From Corythucha ciliata (taxonomy: Eukaryota; Arthropoda; Insecta; Hemiptera; Tingidae): a stretch of DNA of 64,000 nucleotides. Below the pieces are notes generated by a model. The model saw nothing but the letters and a program-made list of their open reading frames with translations, searched no databases and was not told the DNA's origin. Positions 30,928 through 41,242 of this stretch are shown in pieces; positions within the stretch are counted from its first letter, which is position 1, and each line of letters starts with the position of its first letter. Made by a program: the position numbers and the translations under genes. The stretch spans positions 10,168,001 to 10,232,000 of the forward strand of contig CM075943.1 of assembly GCA_038030265.1 (NCBI GenBank), given 5' to 3'.

Positions 30928-31470
30928 AGTTTATGCTCTGTCATGTGTCGACACGAGTCTCATAATTTTTCAAGTTGAGAACACTACGGAAGAAGAACCC
31001 GGCGCAACAAACTGTTAAATAGGTGAAAGACCTTTTTTAATTTAAGTCGATTCTCATTATAAGAACGAGGACAGCCATGACGTCTTCAAGAAACGAATAA
31101 AAACTCTCCTAATCACCGCCTTAATTGTCTAATAGCTGAGTTGTTCGGAATTACTGGATGACAATAAAAGAATACACAACATCAAAGACAAACAAATTAA
31201 AAAAAAAGAGACAATTTTAAGTAACTATGTAAAATACAAATGAACCCTGCCATTCAACCGGAAATACATAGTTTTGAAAGGTGTGTGGGATTATGAGTAA
31301 GATGATAATGACCGCCAGGCCTACCAGGTGATGTGGCGGGGTGTGACGGGGCACTGGGTCCTTGATTTCCGGGCCCGGCCTTCCTTGGGGGCCCGGATTT
31401 TTAAAAACAAGAGAAAAAAAAAGGACGACTTTATAAGAACGTTGAAACTCTACTGGGGGTTGGTGTTTTC
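30928..31470. other. No gene; one family E fragment
   Basis: AT-rich. At about 31247-31290, CCATTCAACCGGAAATACAT then AAAGGTGTG matches the first unit of the family E array (58883 onward). From about 31345 a GC-rich patch (CGGGCCCGGCCTTCC) resembles the GC-rich ends of element C. Confidence 0.45.
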
Positions 31471-31600
31471 CCGTGGCTGTAGGACCTTTGCCGTGGTTGC
31501 AGGTTCTAACTGTGGTTAGAGCTTTTTGATAGTTGGACACTTTGCAGTGGTTGGACCTTGAATGTATCAGAACTTGCGCTTTTTTTAACCGAATAGAAAA
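31471..31600 (-). repeat. Family D minisatellite, reverse orientation
   Basis: Units read GTGGTTGCAGGTTC, CTGTGGTTAGAGC, GTGGTTGGACCTTG. About six diverged copies. Confidence 0.65.
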
Positions 31601-32510
31601 GCTGGAAGAAAAATTCAAGGCAGAAAGGAATATTTTGTTGTACTTCTAAACTTTAAAAGACGGGAGAAAAAAGTGTCAGTTAAAAATCGTAAAATATTGT
31701 AAAACACGAAGGCATGCCAATAATAACTATCAACGCAATAAACGCCGTACTAAGAAATGTAACGCAGTGCGTTTATTACTGAAGAAGTAAAAAATATACT
31801 TCACAATGTTAATTACACCCGTAGTCTAGCATCGTTGCGATTGAAATTCTTATCGCCTTATAGGGCCTTATGAGAACTGTGGAAGTAATAAAAGAAAGCT
31901 CCCTCGTTAAAAGTAGCAATTAAAAAATGTTTGTACAGTCTGTAACTAAACTTTTTCCCCCGAATGCATCAAGCCATGATCAAACGATGCGTCTATTGTA
32001 TAATATGAACCCAATGATTAATGACAAATATTTGCCTCCCAGTATTGGCTGTTCTTTGCCGAGTATATCCCACGTCAAATATTTACAAAATCTTGCCATC
32101 TTCCCAGGGCCAACCTTGGAAGAATGGTGTCACACGATTATTTACAAAAATATCGAACGTATAGTAGCATGATTATAGCTCCTGCAATGGTTTTACTAAA
32201 AATTTAATTCATCACCCAAAAGAAAAGGCCCCGAAACTTGCAATTTTACTTAAATTCCCGGACTTGCACACTCACAATACACTGCTATTCCGATTCGTAA
32301 GACTATTGGGCGCAGTTGGGGGCCAGGATTGACGTCATTTTCCCTCGCACCATCCATCCCTTCTTGAAGAACTTTGAAATTTATTTAAAAATCACCAAAT
32401 CCACCAATCGGGCTGCAACCACCGTTGATATTCTTCTGTTCATGTGCCAATTCACGGGTTTACTTTTCCTCCAAATCAGGCATTCATGCAAGTTCTCCAT
32501 TATAGCCATA
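31601..32510. other. No gene recognised
   Basis: AT-rich sequence. The frame at 31927-32172 has no signal peptide, motif or splice context that would support a gene. Confidence 0.4.
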
Positions 32511-32514
32511 GTGT

Positions 32515-32640
32515 TGGCTAATTCGTGGCGTAAAATTGAGAAAAAAACGCTAATTATATTAATGTGTGAAATTAAACTAAAAACGCTAATTGGCGGCTAA
32601 AAATGAGAAAACAACAATTCGCGTCTTATTGAGAATAAGG
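32515..32640 (+). repeat. Short family A block
   Basis: Three or four forward units (GGCTAATTCGTGGCGTAAAA and similar) directly before the R1 3' fragment. Confidence 0.65.
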
Positions 32641-32674
32641 GCTTATTCTCGGTATAACGGGTGGGCCTTGAAAC

Positions 32675-32810
32675 TGCCGGCAAGGCCGCAGGACTTGCAC
32701 GTACCAGTAGGTCACTTCCCTGAAGTCCTGACTCGTCTATCCTGGCAATGTGCCTTCCAGGACATCAAATCAGGGCGAGAAGAAGGCACACACCTTGTAC
32801 CTCACTAGTT
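32675..32810 (+). mobile_element. Solo 3' fragment of an R1-clade element
   Basis: GGACTTGCACGTACCAGTAG, then GTCACTTCCCTGAAGTCC, and near its end GAAGAAGGCACA, match in order and orientation the 3' UTR of the element at 27470-30487 (which is on the minus strand). Only the last ~130 bp are present, an extreme 5' truncation typical of non-LTR insertion. Confidence 0.6.
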
Positions 32811-32819
32811 CTGTACAGT

Positions 32820-33731
32820 TCAATTTTTAATTCAGCCCCTAAAAATGGCAAAAATGAGTATAATGTGGTACAAAAACAGCTAAACTGACAGTTCGAGCCT
32901 TGAAAATGCTCAACGTATAGCGATACTTGCCCTGAAAATGGCAAAACCTTGTAAAATTACAAAATTATAGGTGATTTTTTTGACAGAAATATGGGGGGGG
33001 GGGCAATCAGTTCGTATGATAGACACGGTCCTATTCTGCGCCAACAGTCAATTCATCTTTAAAGGGCGCGAATAGCCAGTTTGGCAATTTTTTCGGTGCA
33101 GCATGGCACAAATCGTCATTTAAGCCGTCTATAAAAGGCGCGAATGATCAGTTCCGGTATTTCTAAGGCACAAATTGTCCGCAGTTTCACTGTTTTCAAG
33201 CCGCGGAGGATCAGTTTTTTTTTTTTTTTTTTTTGGGTGCCGATAGCCACTTTGAAGACGCGCAGTAGCCTCTAAATGATCTATTTAGCTGATCTTTGGA
33301 CCGTGAATTTCTGGTACGAGTATGCCATTTTTAGAACTTAAATAGTCAGTTTTGCTATTTTTAGGGAACGAATCGTCAGTTTAGACAATTTCTGAGCATA
33401 AGGTTCAGTTTGGCCATTTTTGATGCTGGATAATGGTCGATTTTGCATTTTCAGGACATGAATCATCCGTTTCGGACCTTTCAAAGCATGAATCTCGCGG
33501 ACCGCTATATGTGGAGTTGGTATTACTAATTTTAGGACGTGAATAGTCAGTTTGGCCATTTTCACGGCGCAAAATGTCAGAATGGTCATTTCTAAGGCTT
33601 GAACAGTCAGTGCGATATTTTCAGTGCTCGAATCATCAGTTTTACCAGTCGAAATGGTCAATTTTGCTGTTTTTAGAGCGATAAATTTCAATTTTTCCTA
33701 GCGCTAATGGTCAGTTTGGCCAATTTAAGGA
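32820..33731. repeat. Family B degenerate minisatellite
   Basis: Forward units (GATTCGCGCCCTAAAAATGG and GCAAAACTGAC) to about 32960, then reverse units (CGTCAGTTTGGCCATTTTTA) to 33731. Unit length ~30-36 bp and strongly diverged. G11 at 32993-33003 and a T22 run near 33215. The hAT-like element H3 is inserted at the end. Confidence 0.8.
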
Positions 33732-36299
33732 CAGTGGCGGATCCAAGGGAGGGGCCACAGGGGCCATGGCCCCTCCCTTGGAGTCGCGAGGTCACTTGCG
33801 CAAAAACATCATCAAAACCACCTCCCAAAGACTAACGAGGAATTATCACCTTCTCAAATTCTTGGATCTAAGGCTGGGGTCTGAGGCATACGTGATTTAT
33901 GTGTCCCCGAACCATGTTTAACCGAGAAATAAAGCCCCTTTAAACGATCCAGTAATGAATGTGTTGTGGTCGTTGGTTTCAGCCGGTTTTATCGACTCCA
34001 AGGTCACTAGTACGAGCGGTTGGTAACAAAAACAGCGGTGTGGTTGCCACGGCGTTTTAAACAGCGTCCTCGGATCCCTTATGCGGCATTTTTTCGAGAC
34101 CATTCGTACCTAGGCCCTTGAGCTGCCCTGAAAGGACCACAAGCATCGAGATTCTTCCTTGGCCTTCAGGCCTGCCCGCGGGAAAGTTCGGGTGCAGGAA
34201 GTGGGGTGACTGTGAGAACTCTTTCATTGATATTCTTCCGTTCGACAATTTGTCTCAATTTCCATTGCTTGGGAAATTGTCTGTTTCGCTCGATTAAAAA
34301 TGGCTTGACAGCAATTCAATGCCTAAAAATAGCTAAACTATGGCTATGCCCACCATAAAAACGGCTTAACTAAAGGTAATAGTACCCCAAAGTGGCAAAA
34401 CTAACTGTTAGCGCCTTGAAAATGGCTGAGCTGACTAAATGTGTGGAAAAATTCTCGCTTTAAAAAAAGCTAAACGGACTTCAAGCAATCTAAAATTGGC
34501 TAGCCTCACGATCCTTGCAGCCCTGAAAATGGGCCAAACTGACAATTCGTGCTCCAAAAATGGCCAATACTGACCATTCTCCATTTGGCTTGACGTAACA
34601 TATTCGTGTTCCAAATAAAACGGTTAAACTGACTTCGCGCCTTGAAAATGCGTTAATAGATTAAATCTGCCCTGAAAAGTGCAAAATCGACCATTCGCGT
34701 GCAGAGAACGGCCAAACTGATCATTCGCGCCTTTGGCTTGACGTGACTATTTACGCCCTAAAAATGGCAAAACTGACGATTCACGCGTTGAAAATGCTTA
34801 AGCTGACTAGCGATTTGCGCTCTAAACAAACTGACTTAACGTGCCACAAATTCGCGTCCTAAAATGCCTGAACAGGTGATTCCTGCCATTAAAATGGCAA
34901 AACTGAACATTCGTGCGTAGAAAATTATTTAACAAGCCAAAATGGCCAAACTGACAATTCTCGCTTCAAAAATGGCAAAACTTACCACTCGGACCCTAAA
35001 ATGCCAAAAATGATGATTTTTGCTCTGAAAATATAGCTGAGGCTAATATTCATTCCTGATACATATAAATGACCTGACAATTTGCTCCTTGGAAATGGCG
35101 AACTGACCATTCGCAACCTATAAATGGTATGGCGGACTATTTTGTACCATAGAAATGGCAAAACTGAGTGTTTGTGTCCACAAAATGGTTATATTAACGA
35201 TTCGGCCCTTGAAACTAGCTAAACAGAGTTCGCACTCTAGACTAAAAAGACGGATTTGTGCACCATGAAAATATCATACTGACTATTTTCGCCCGCTAGA
35301 AATGAACATACTGACAGTTTGAGCGGTAAAAATTGCCAAACCGGAGCTATCACGCTCAAAAATTGGTTGAAATATGCGGCTGTAAATGGTTGAACTTACG
35401 ATTCATGCTTGAACTTGTGCTGTAAATTGCTTGATTGACTAATTACGCCCTAAAAATTGCTAAACCGATAATTCGTGCCCTGGAAATGGCGAAACTTACC
35501 ATTTCGTGCTTAATAAATGACCAAATACTGAGCCTCCACGCCATTAAAATGGCTATACTGATGCATTTGCCAAATAAGAGGCTATTCGCGCCATAAAATA
35601 TTAATTTACTCAATCAATGATCCATTCCCCCCCCCCCTCCACAGAATACGACCGTCTCGCCCTTACCCACTGAACTGAAAGAGGAGGCTCAAGCCCTCTG
35701 AGCCCCTCCCTGGATTCCCGCCTACCAAGGTTGAAGCTTTACCGTGTAGCGAGGCTTGGAACGCAGCTGTTGATGTGCGGATAGCATGTTCAACGTACTG
35801 TACACAACCTTGTGCAAACGTGAGCAATAAGTGGTTAAAAATGGTGGTATTACAGTGAGAACCACTTCAAACGCCCAACTGATTGTAAATTCGTATCGAT
35901 TTTCGGACTCCCTGTGTCGAGAAACCTCTAAATTCGCGGTTTGGCCCATTAAAAAAATGTGATCATTTTTGCCCAGGGATGGGTTTGTGTTTTTAATGTG
36001 TTTCTATTTGAACCGGACGTGGTTTATGAGTCCCTTGGACAATGCCCAACTGACCCCAGAAAACGTGTCGCAAAGAGGTCAAAAGATAAGGCGGGAGCGA
36101 GGTTGAACGCGCAGATTATTGGGTTCGCCGAGTCCAAAACTCAGAAGTTCCAGCGGCGGGACATGAGCGGTCGTGCCTTCCCCCCTCCCACCATAGGTTA
36201 AGTTTACTTAATTAGGGACCAGGAATATTTTAGCCAATCAGTTACGGCGTTTCACGGGGTCATGGCCCCCTCCTTAAGCCGACTCTGGATCCGCGCCTG
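33732..36299. mobile_element. hAT-like element H3 with exact 8-bp target duplication
   Basis: The left end CAGTGGCGGATCCAAGG and the right end, other strand, CAGGCGCGGATCCAGAG share GCGGATCCA. The flanking 8-bp duplication TTTAAGGA (33724-33731 and 36300-36307) is exact, and removing the element restores a continuous family B unit. Just inside the left end is a hairpin, CCAAGGGAGGGGCCA and TGGCCCCTCCCTTGG. 2568 bp, no transposase recognised. The interior is a left unique part (to about 34300), a forward family B array (34300-35620), and a right part with C11 at 35627-35637 and GAGCCCCTCCCTGGATTC near 35700, which resembles another internal terminus. It is the same type of element as H1 and H2 but carries family B instead of A. 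Confidence 0.8.
34300..35620 (+). repeat. Family B minisatellite inside H3
   Basis: About forty diverged units of ~30-36 bp: GATTCGCGCCCTAAAAATGG, then CAAAACTGAC or a variant. No open frame persists. The right flank 35621-36299 holds only short frames without known motifs. Confidence 0.8.
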
Positions 36300-36384
36300 T
36301 TTAAGGACAGGAATCGTCTGTTTAGGCATTTTCAATGCGTGGATCGTGAGTTAAGCTATTTTTAGGGCGCCTAGTCTTGAAGCT
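36300..36384 (-). repeat. Family B units between H3 and the Jockey-like element
   Basis: Two to three reverse units (GGAATCGTCTGTTTAGGCAT and similar). The array resumes at 39686 on the other side of the Jockey-like element. Confidence 0.75.
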
Positions 36385-38939
36385 TGACATTTATATAGGG
36401 CGGCATGATGTCTTTTACTCTGATTCCAAATTGCCTGGGCCGGCTCCTTTGTGCCTCATAGATTGTGTCTACCTCATGTGATTCTTCTATTTCTTTTCTT
36501 AGGATATGTTCCTCATTTTTCATTATCTGGGGCCATTCCTTCAAGCACAACAAATCGGTCTTGTAGTCGGGGGGTAGACAGCCGCTCAACGCGAATAGGC
36601 TTTTCTCAGGAGTTGTCCTAAACGCTCCAGTGGCAACAGCGATTGCTTCCTTGTAGATATTTCTCAGTTTCTTTAATCTGTATTCCCTAGCGTATGAATA
36701 GACGCTTTGAGCATACTGCACTCTGGATCCTATTAGCGCATCGGCCGCTCTTATGAGCATTTTTAGCTCAGCGCCCCAGGTCTTATTAGCTAGAACCCGC
36801 AAACAATTAAGTAGCTGCTTGCATTTATTCTCAAGATGCTCTATATGGGGTCCCCATGTAAGCTTTTCATCGAGACGCACACCCAGAAACTTCACCTCTT
36901 TTGACCAAGCAATAGCATTGCCGTCCAGGAGCAGTGGCGGCAAGTTATGGGCCTTTCGTTTTCTACAGAAATGCATGGCACAGGTTTTCTCCTGTGTGAT
37001 TGCGTTTTTAGCAATCACATCAATGCTCTTCTGCAACGTGTTATACCTTTCCTCAGCAGTATTAGAAAAAAATATAGCTATGTCATCTGCGTACATTGAC
37101 GCATTCACTTCCACGGGAATTCCTTTCGTTAGATTATTGACGGCTACAAGGAATAATATCACGCTCAGAACAGACCCCTGAGGCACACCATTTTTCTGTT
37201 CCCAGCGGCCTGATAGGATGCTTCCTACTCTAAACTCTAAACTGCCGTTGGCTCAGAAAATCCTTTAGAAATCTCAACATTTTGCCAACGATTCCCCATG
37301 ACACCAGGGTCTTTAGAATCCCATACCTCCATGTGGTGTCGAACGCCTTCGCCACGTCGAAGAAAACAGCCGTCGTAGGCCGACGAGCCTCAGCAGCTGA
37401 TCTACTGTTGATCGGCCGGCCCTAAAACCCGACTGATTGATATTGAGTAGGTTTCCTTCTTCATGTGCAGCCATCAATCTCCTCGACACGATTCTCTCTA
37501 GGGTCTTACTCAGGCAGCAGGTCAATGATATTGGCCTGTAATTTTCGGGCTTAGAGTGATCCTTGTCTGGCTTCGGGATCGGTATGACAATTGCTTCCTT
37601 CCATTTATCGGGAATTTTCTGTTCCCATACTTGGTTGAATAGGTCTAACACCGCCTTCAGTCCCGGTAGGGGGAGCTTTTTAACCATATGGTTAGTGATA
37701 CCGTCACATCCAGGTGACTTTTCCTTTAGATCCTTCAGGGCATTTTTTAGTTCCTCCAAAGAGATGACATCATTATAGTCCTCTTTTATACCTTTTACTA
37801 CATTTAGACTTTGAGCCTCCTCAATTTCTTTGTATACCTGAAAGGCAGGAGTGTAATTAGCATCGCTTGAAGCCTTTGCAAAATGTTCTCCTTTACAGTT
37901 GGAAACATCCTTGGGGTCTCTCAGCACATTGTCCCCAATTGACAAGGTTGGGAATTTGAACGACATATTTTCCCCCACGAAAGTCTTTATTTTCCTCCAG
38001 ACACTTCTAGGAGTTTCAGAGCTATTTATAGAGCCGATACATCCCTTGAGCGCCTCCCGCTTTGCTGCCGCAAAAACATTTCTCTCGTTTTTCTTGGCTC
38101 TACGGTATGCCACAAGCTTCTCAGAACTAGCATTCTTCTTCAGATCCTTGTAAGCGTCTCTTTTTTCTCGATTTGCTTTGGCACAATTTTCATTCCACCA
38201 CGGCACTCTTCTTTCTTTCGTCTTACTAGTGGATAATGGTATAGCTTCTTTGGCGGCCGAATTTATGCTTTCCTCCAGATTTATTAATGATTCGTTCACA
38301 TTCTCACCCAGAATTGGCGGGTTAAAATATTTAGCGTATTTTTTCCAATCTGCCTTCCGCGTCTCCCAACGCCCGCCTCCATCGAGAGATTGTCTGGGGG
38401 CATTCAGGTCAATTTTTATAGCGAAATGATCACTGCCCATAGGTTCGTCAATCGTTTCCCACGAAACGCGTGAGGCTAAGAGAGCTTGAACTGAGAGACA
38501 GGTCTATAGCACTCGAGGCCCCAGTGGACTCGTCCAGTCGTGTTGGTGACCCATCATTTAGTAACACTAAGTCTTTGAACGATATTACATTTTCTATTTT
38601 CTTCCCGCTTCCATTTGTCGTTCTGCATCCCCACCATGGACTGTGTGAATTGAAATCACCCAGCACTAGGAAAGGGCTCGGCAGCTGATCAATGAGGCTA
38701 GACATTTGCTGTTCAGACAATTCTTTGGGGGCGGAGTTTGGTGGATGGATGTCTCCTTCCACTTCTTCTCCACCATTACTATTTCCCTGCGAAGCAGTGC
38801 TCACAGCTGTTAAACTTTTTGTCTTGTCCGCTGAAATACCTTTTTTGGATTTTCTTTCTTTTCCAGATCTGGCCCACTCTTGGGTTTCGCTCTCATTACA
38901 AGAGCTTTGGGTTTGCACGTCCGTGAATAGCTTCTTCAA
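36385..38939 (-). pseudogene. ORF2 (endonuclease remnant and reverse transcriptase) of the Jockey-like element
   Basis: The frame at 38939-38448 starts with an ORF1-like charged tail and runs straight into the C-terminal half of the endonuclease (FLVLGDFNSHSPWWG), so the N-terminal endonuclease with its catalytic residues is deleted. A frame change gives SDHFAIKIDL and then the RT N-terminal region 38440-37313 (WKEAIVIPIPKPDKD, NYRPISLTCCLSKTLERI, QSGFRAGRSTVDQL). Motif A, FFDVAKAFDTTWR, lies at about 37375-37340 in another frame. From 37186, MPQGSVLSVILFLVAVNNL and the catalytic box YADD follow, then the thumb region. The frame ends at 36385 without an RNase H. At least three frameshifts. 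Confidence 0.82.
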
Positions 38940-38978
38940 CGCTTCAACTCGAATTCCAGCTTTTCCTTTCGAGACCTG

Positions 38979-39660
38979 CTATGCGTAGGAAGCGTCTGTG
39001 CTCCTGTAAGCAGAACTCATAACCAAAGCCCTTGCCTCTTTAAAAGTAAAGTTGTTTTCCGCCATTACTCTTTGTGTTTCTTTTTCAAAAATAAAACATG
39101 GGCAGTCTTTGCTTCGACAATCGTGTGGCCCTCCGCAATTGACGCAAATGGGATCTGAGCATTTCCCCTCATGCTTCGGTTTGCCACACATACAGGTTTC
39201 GCCTTCCGCTCTACACTTGGCTGAGGTATGTCCGAACTTTTGACATTTATAACAGCGGAGCGGTGTTCTAATAAAAGGCCTTACTTTCAGATTTATGTGG
39301 ACCAAATTTATTCTATCAGGGATTTTATCAGCTTTAAAGGTAAGTAAAGCAGTTCCTGTGTCCAGCTCTACACCTTTTTCAGGATCCTTTCGCTTAAACT
39401 TGCGAGCTTCAACAACGCCCTGCTCTCCAAAGTACTCAAACAATTCGCTTTCCTCGACATATTTGATTTCCGGATGACTCACAACCCCTTTAACGGTGTT
39501 CAGCCTCTTCGGAGTGTCTGTTGTTACAGCAATGCCTGCTATCTCGGCAATTTTTTTTACTGCGGTTGCTTGGGCTTCGTCTTTTACCTCAATTAATACT
39601 GTACCATTACGCAACTTCCGTAATAGTTTCAACTCAGATCTTACAAGCTTGTTGATTATT
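38979..39660 (-). pseudogene. ORF1 (gag-like, three zinc knuckles) of the Jockey-like element
   Basis: Nucleic-acid-binding protein of the retrotransposon. The start is uncertain: the frame reads in from the (ATT)n tract, so the N-terminus is probably missing. An RRM-like or PRE_C2HC-type region (NTVKGVVSHPEIKYVEESEL) precedes knuckles CYKCQKFGHTSAKC, CMCGKPKHEGKC and CVNCGGPHDCRSKDC, then a conserved tail FTFKEARALV. The same layout occurs in the plus-strand element at 55.1-58.8 kb (FGHTSTRC, ITFKEARNLA). The frame closes at 38979. Confidence 0.8.
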
Positions 39661-39685
39661 ATTATTATTATAATTATTTTAGGGC

Positions 39686-39991
39686 ACGAATGTTTGGCTA
39701 TTTTTGACGCGCGAATGGTCGTTTTTGCCATTCTCAGGCCAGAAATAATCTGTTTAGGCCTTTTTAAGGGGCGAATCGTCAGTTTATTGTTAAACTGACT
39801 CTATGTGCCCTTTGTTCTGGGGCACGTAGAATCGGTGTTGCCGATTTTGTGGCTTGAATGCCCAGTCTGGCCATTTTTAGGGCGCGTAGAGTCAGTTTTG
39901 CCATTTATATAGAGCGTGATTAGTACGTCAAGTACTAATACGGCAATTTTGGCGGGTGGTTGGTTTTGCCATTTTTGGAGCAGGAATCATC
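39686..39991 (-). repeat. Family B minisatellite before the BEL element
   Basis: About nine reverse units (GCGCGAATGGTCGTTTTTGC, GGGCGAATCGTCAGTTTATT). The BEL/Pao element is inserted in a unit and the array continues at 46544. Confidence 0.8.
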
Positions 39992-40490
39992 TGTTCAGGC
40001 ATTATCAGTGCACAAATTGCCAGTTGATCCAGTTTTATGTCTCTTAAAAAAAGTCAGCTTGGACAATTTTAGAGCGGGTGTTGGGGCGGTTATTCCGTAC
40101 CCACGATTTTTATTGTTAATAATTACTGATGACACAATGTCATTAAATCCGGAGGACCGTGAAAGGAAAAATTAAACGGACTCACCTGGGCTCGTTCCAC
40201 TCGGTCCACAAAGAGTGTGGTGGGTGAGGATAGGACGGAGGGGAGTACGGGAAACTGCAGGCGCGACCGTTTAATTAGACCGACGTAATTTTGGTGTGTA
40301 ATAATGATTGATCTGGGTAAAACAGCATTGAAACTTCTTTGAACGCTACGTATTAATTCGCTCGGGTGGCTGGGAGGACGGCGAACAACAAACCGGCCCT
40401 TTTCCCTTTTGATGTTGAGAAAAGGCGATAATAGAAGAAATATTTTTATCTCCTCCCCTTCACTACGAACCTTGCCTTCACGCCTAAACA
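39992..40490 (-). repeat. 3' LTR of the BEL element
   Basis: On the minus strand it starts TGTTTAGGCGTG (40490) and ends GCCTGAACA (39992). 499 bp, one mismatch to the other LTR. Confidence 0.92.
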
Positions 40491-40505
40491 TTCCCCCCAC
40501 CCTGA
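40491..40505 (-). promoter_or_regulatory. Polypurine tract of the BEL element
   Basis: Minus strand AGGGTGGGGGGAA directly before the TGTTTAGG start of the 3' LTR. Confidence 0.7.
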
Positions 40506-41032
40506 AATACTAAATTTCAGACCGACAAAATAAGGTGAATAAATAGAGGGAGTCAAGCATGGCCAAGATTGAAGGCTTAATGAAACCCATGAACTCTTAA
40601 GGCAGGATAAACAATAAATATACGAAAATGTTCCACAGATCAATGAAAACGGAGAGTTCGTAAAATAACTGAGGAGAAAAAGAGTCGAACAAAACAAACT
40701 GTGCAGCAAATAAGTAAAGAGGAAAGTGATCAAACCAACAATTCATAGAATAAATAACCAGAAAGTTTGTCAAACCAACAAACAGTTCATGAGAGGAATA
40801 AATAGAAAATGTGTCGAACCAACAAACAGAATAAATAAATAGAAAATTTGTCCAACCAACAAACAGAATAAATAAAAAGAAAATTTGTCAGACCAACAAA
40901 CAATTTTTGAGAGGAATAAATAGAAAACGTGTCGAACCAACAAACAGAATAAATAAATAGAAAAATGTTCAAATCAACAACGGATAGTGAGGCATCCCAA
41001 CGGTATCAACAAAATTGACGACGATCACTCGA
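40506..41032 (-). other. 3' non-coding region of the BEL element with a TTTGT(C/T)GGTT-type repeat
   Basis: Between the end of the C-terminal frame and the polypurine tract lies AT-rich sequence with several copies of a ~37-bp unit containing ACCAACAAACAGAATAAATA (plus strand), between about 40730 and 40980. Non-coding internal tandem repeats like this are common in LTR-element 3' regions. Confidence 0.65.
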
Positions 41033-41242
41033 CTACTGTGTGGGTAAGGGACATAATTTGACGAGTGGCCTCACAAGTTTACCTTCACGAACCCTAACCC
41101 TAGCTACTCGGGTCACGCCATCGGAACCTGGAAAAACTTGCAGAACTATGGCAAGCGGCCACGAGAGAGGGGGTGCGTTTTCCTTCATCATTACGACTAT
41201 TGTGCCAGGCTTTATGGGTGGACAATCCTGCTGCCACTTCAC
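41033..41242 (-). pseudogene. C-terminal domain of the BEL polyprotein, separated by a frameshift
   Basis: Encodes the conserved domain found after integrase in Pao polyproteins (DUF5641 type): KWQQDCPPIKPGTIVV, then APPLSWPLAIV and VRPLVKLCPLP. It is in a different frame from the main ORF. The homologous reading (WKRWQQEYLHTLQ) extends right to about 41318, where an AAA run lies, so a single-base loss there would explain the break. Confidence 0.8.

Larger units (their letters stand above)
36385..39685 (-). mobile_element. Jockey-like non-LTR retrotransposon, degenerate, inserted in family B array
   Basis: Minus-strand element with ORF1 (gag-like) followed by ORF2 (endonuclease and reverse transcriptase), in the order of Jockey-group elements. 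It ends abruptly after the RT C-terminal region and I see no 3' UTR or poly(A). At its 5' edge is an (ATT)n tract at 39655-39679. Flanked on both sides by family B units. An internal deletion removes most of the endonuclease, and there are RT frameshifts. Not active. Confidence 0.8.

Noticed and set aside
31927..32172. 81-codon plus-strand frame in AT-rich DNA
   Set aside because: No signal peptide, domain, splice context or repeat relation. Length is within chance expectation.
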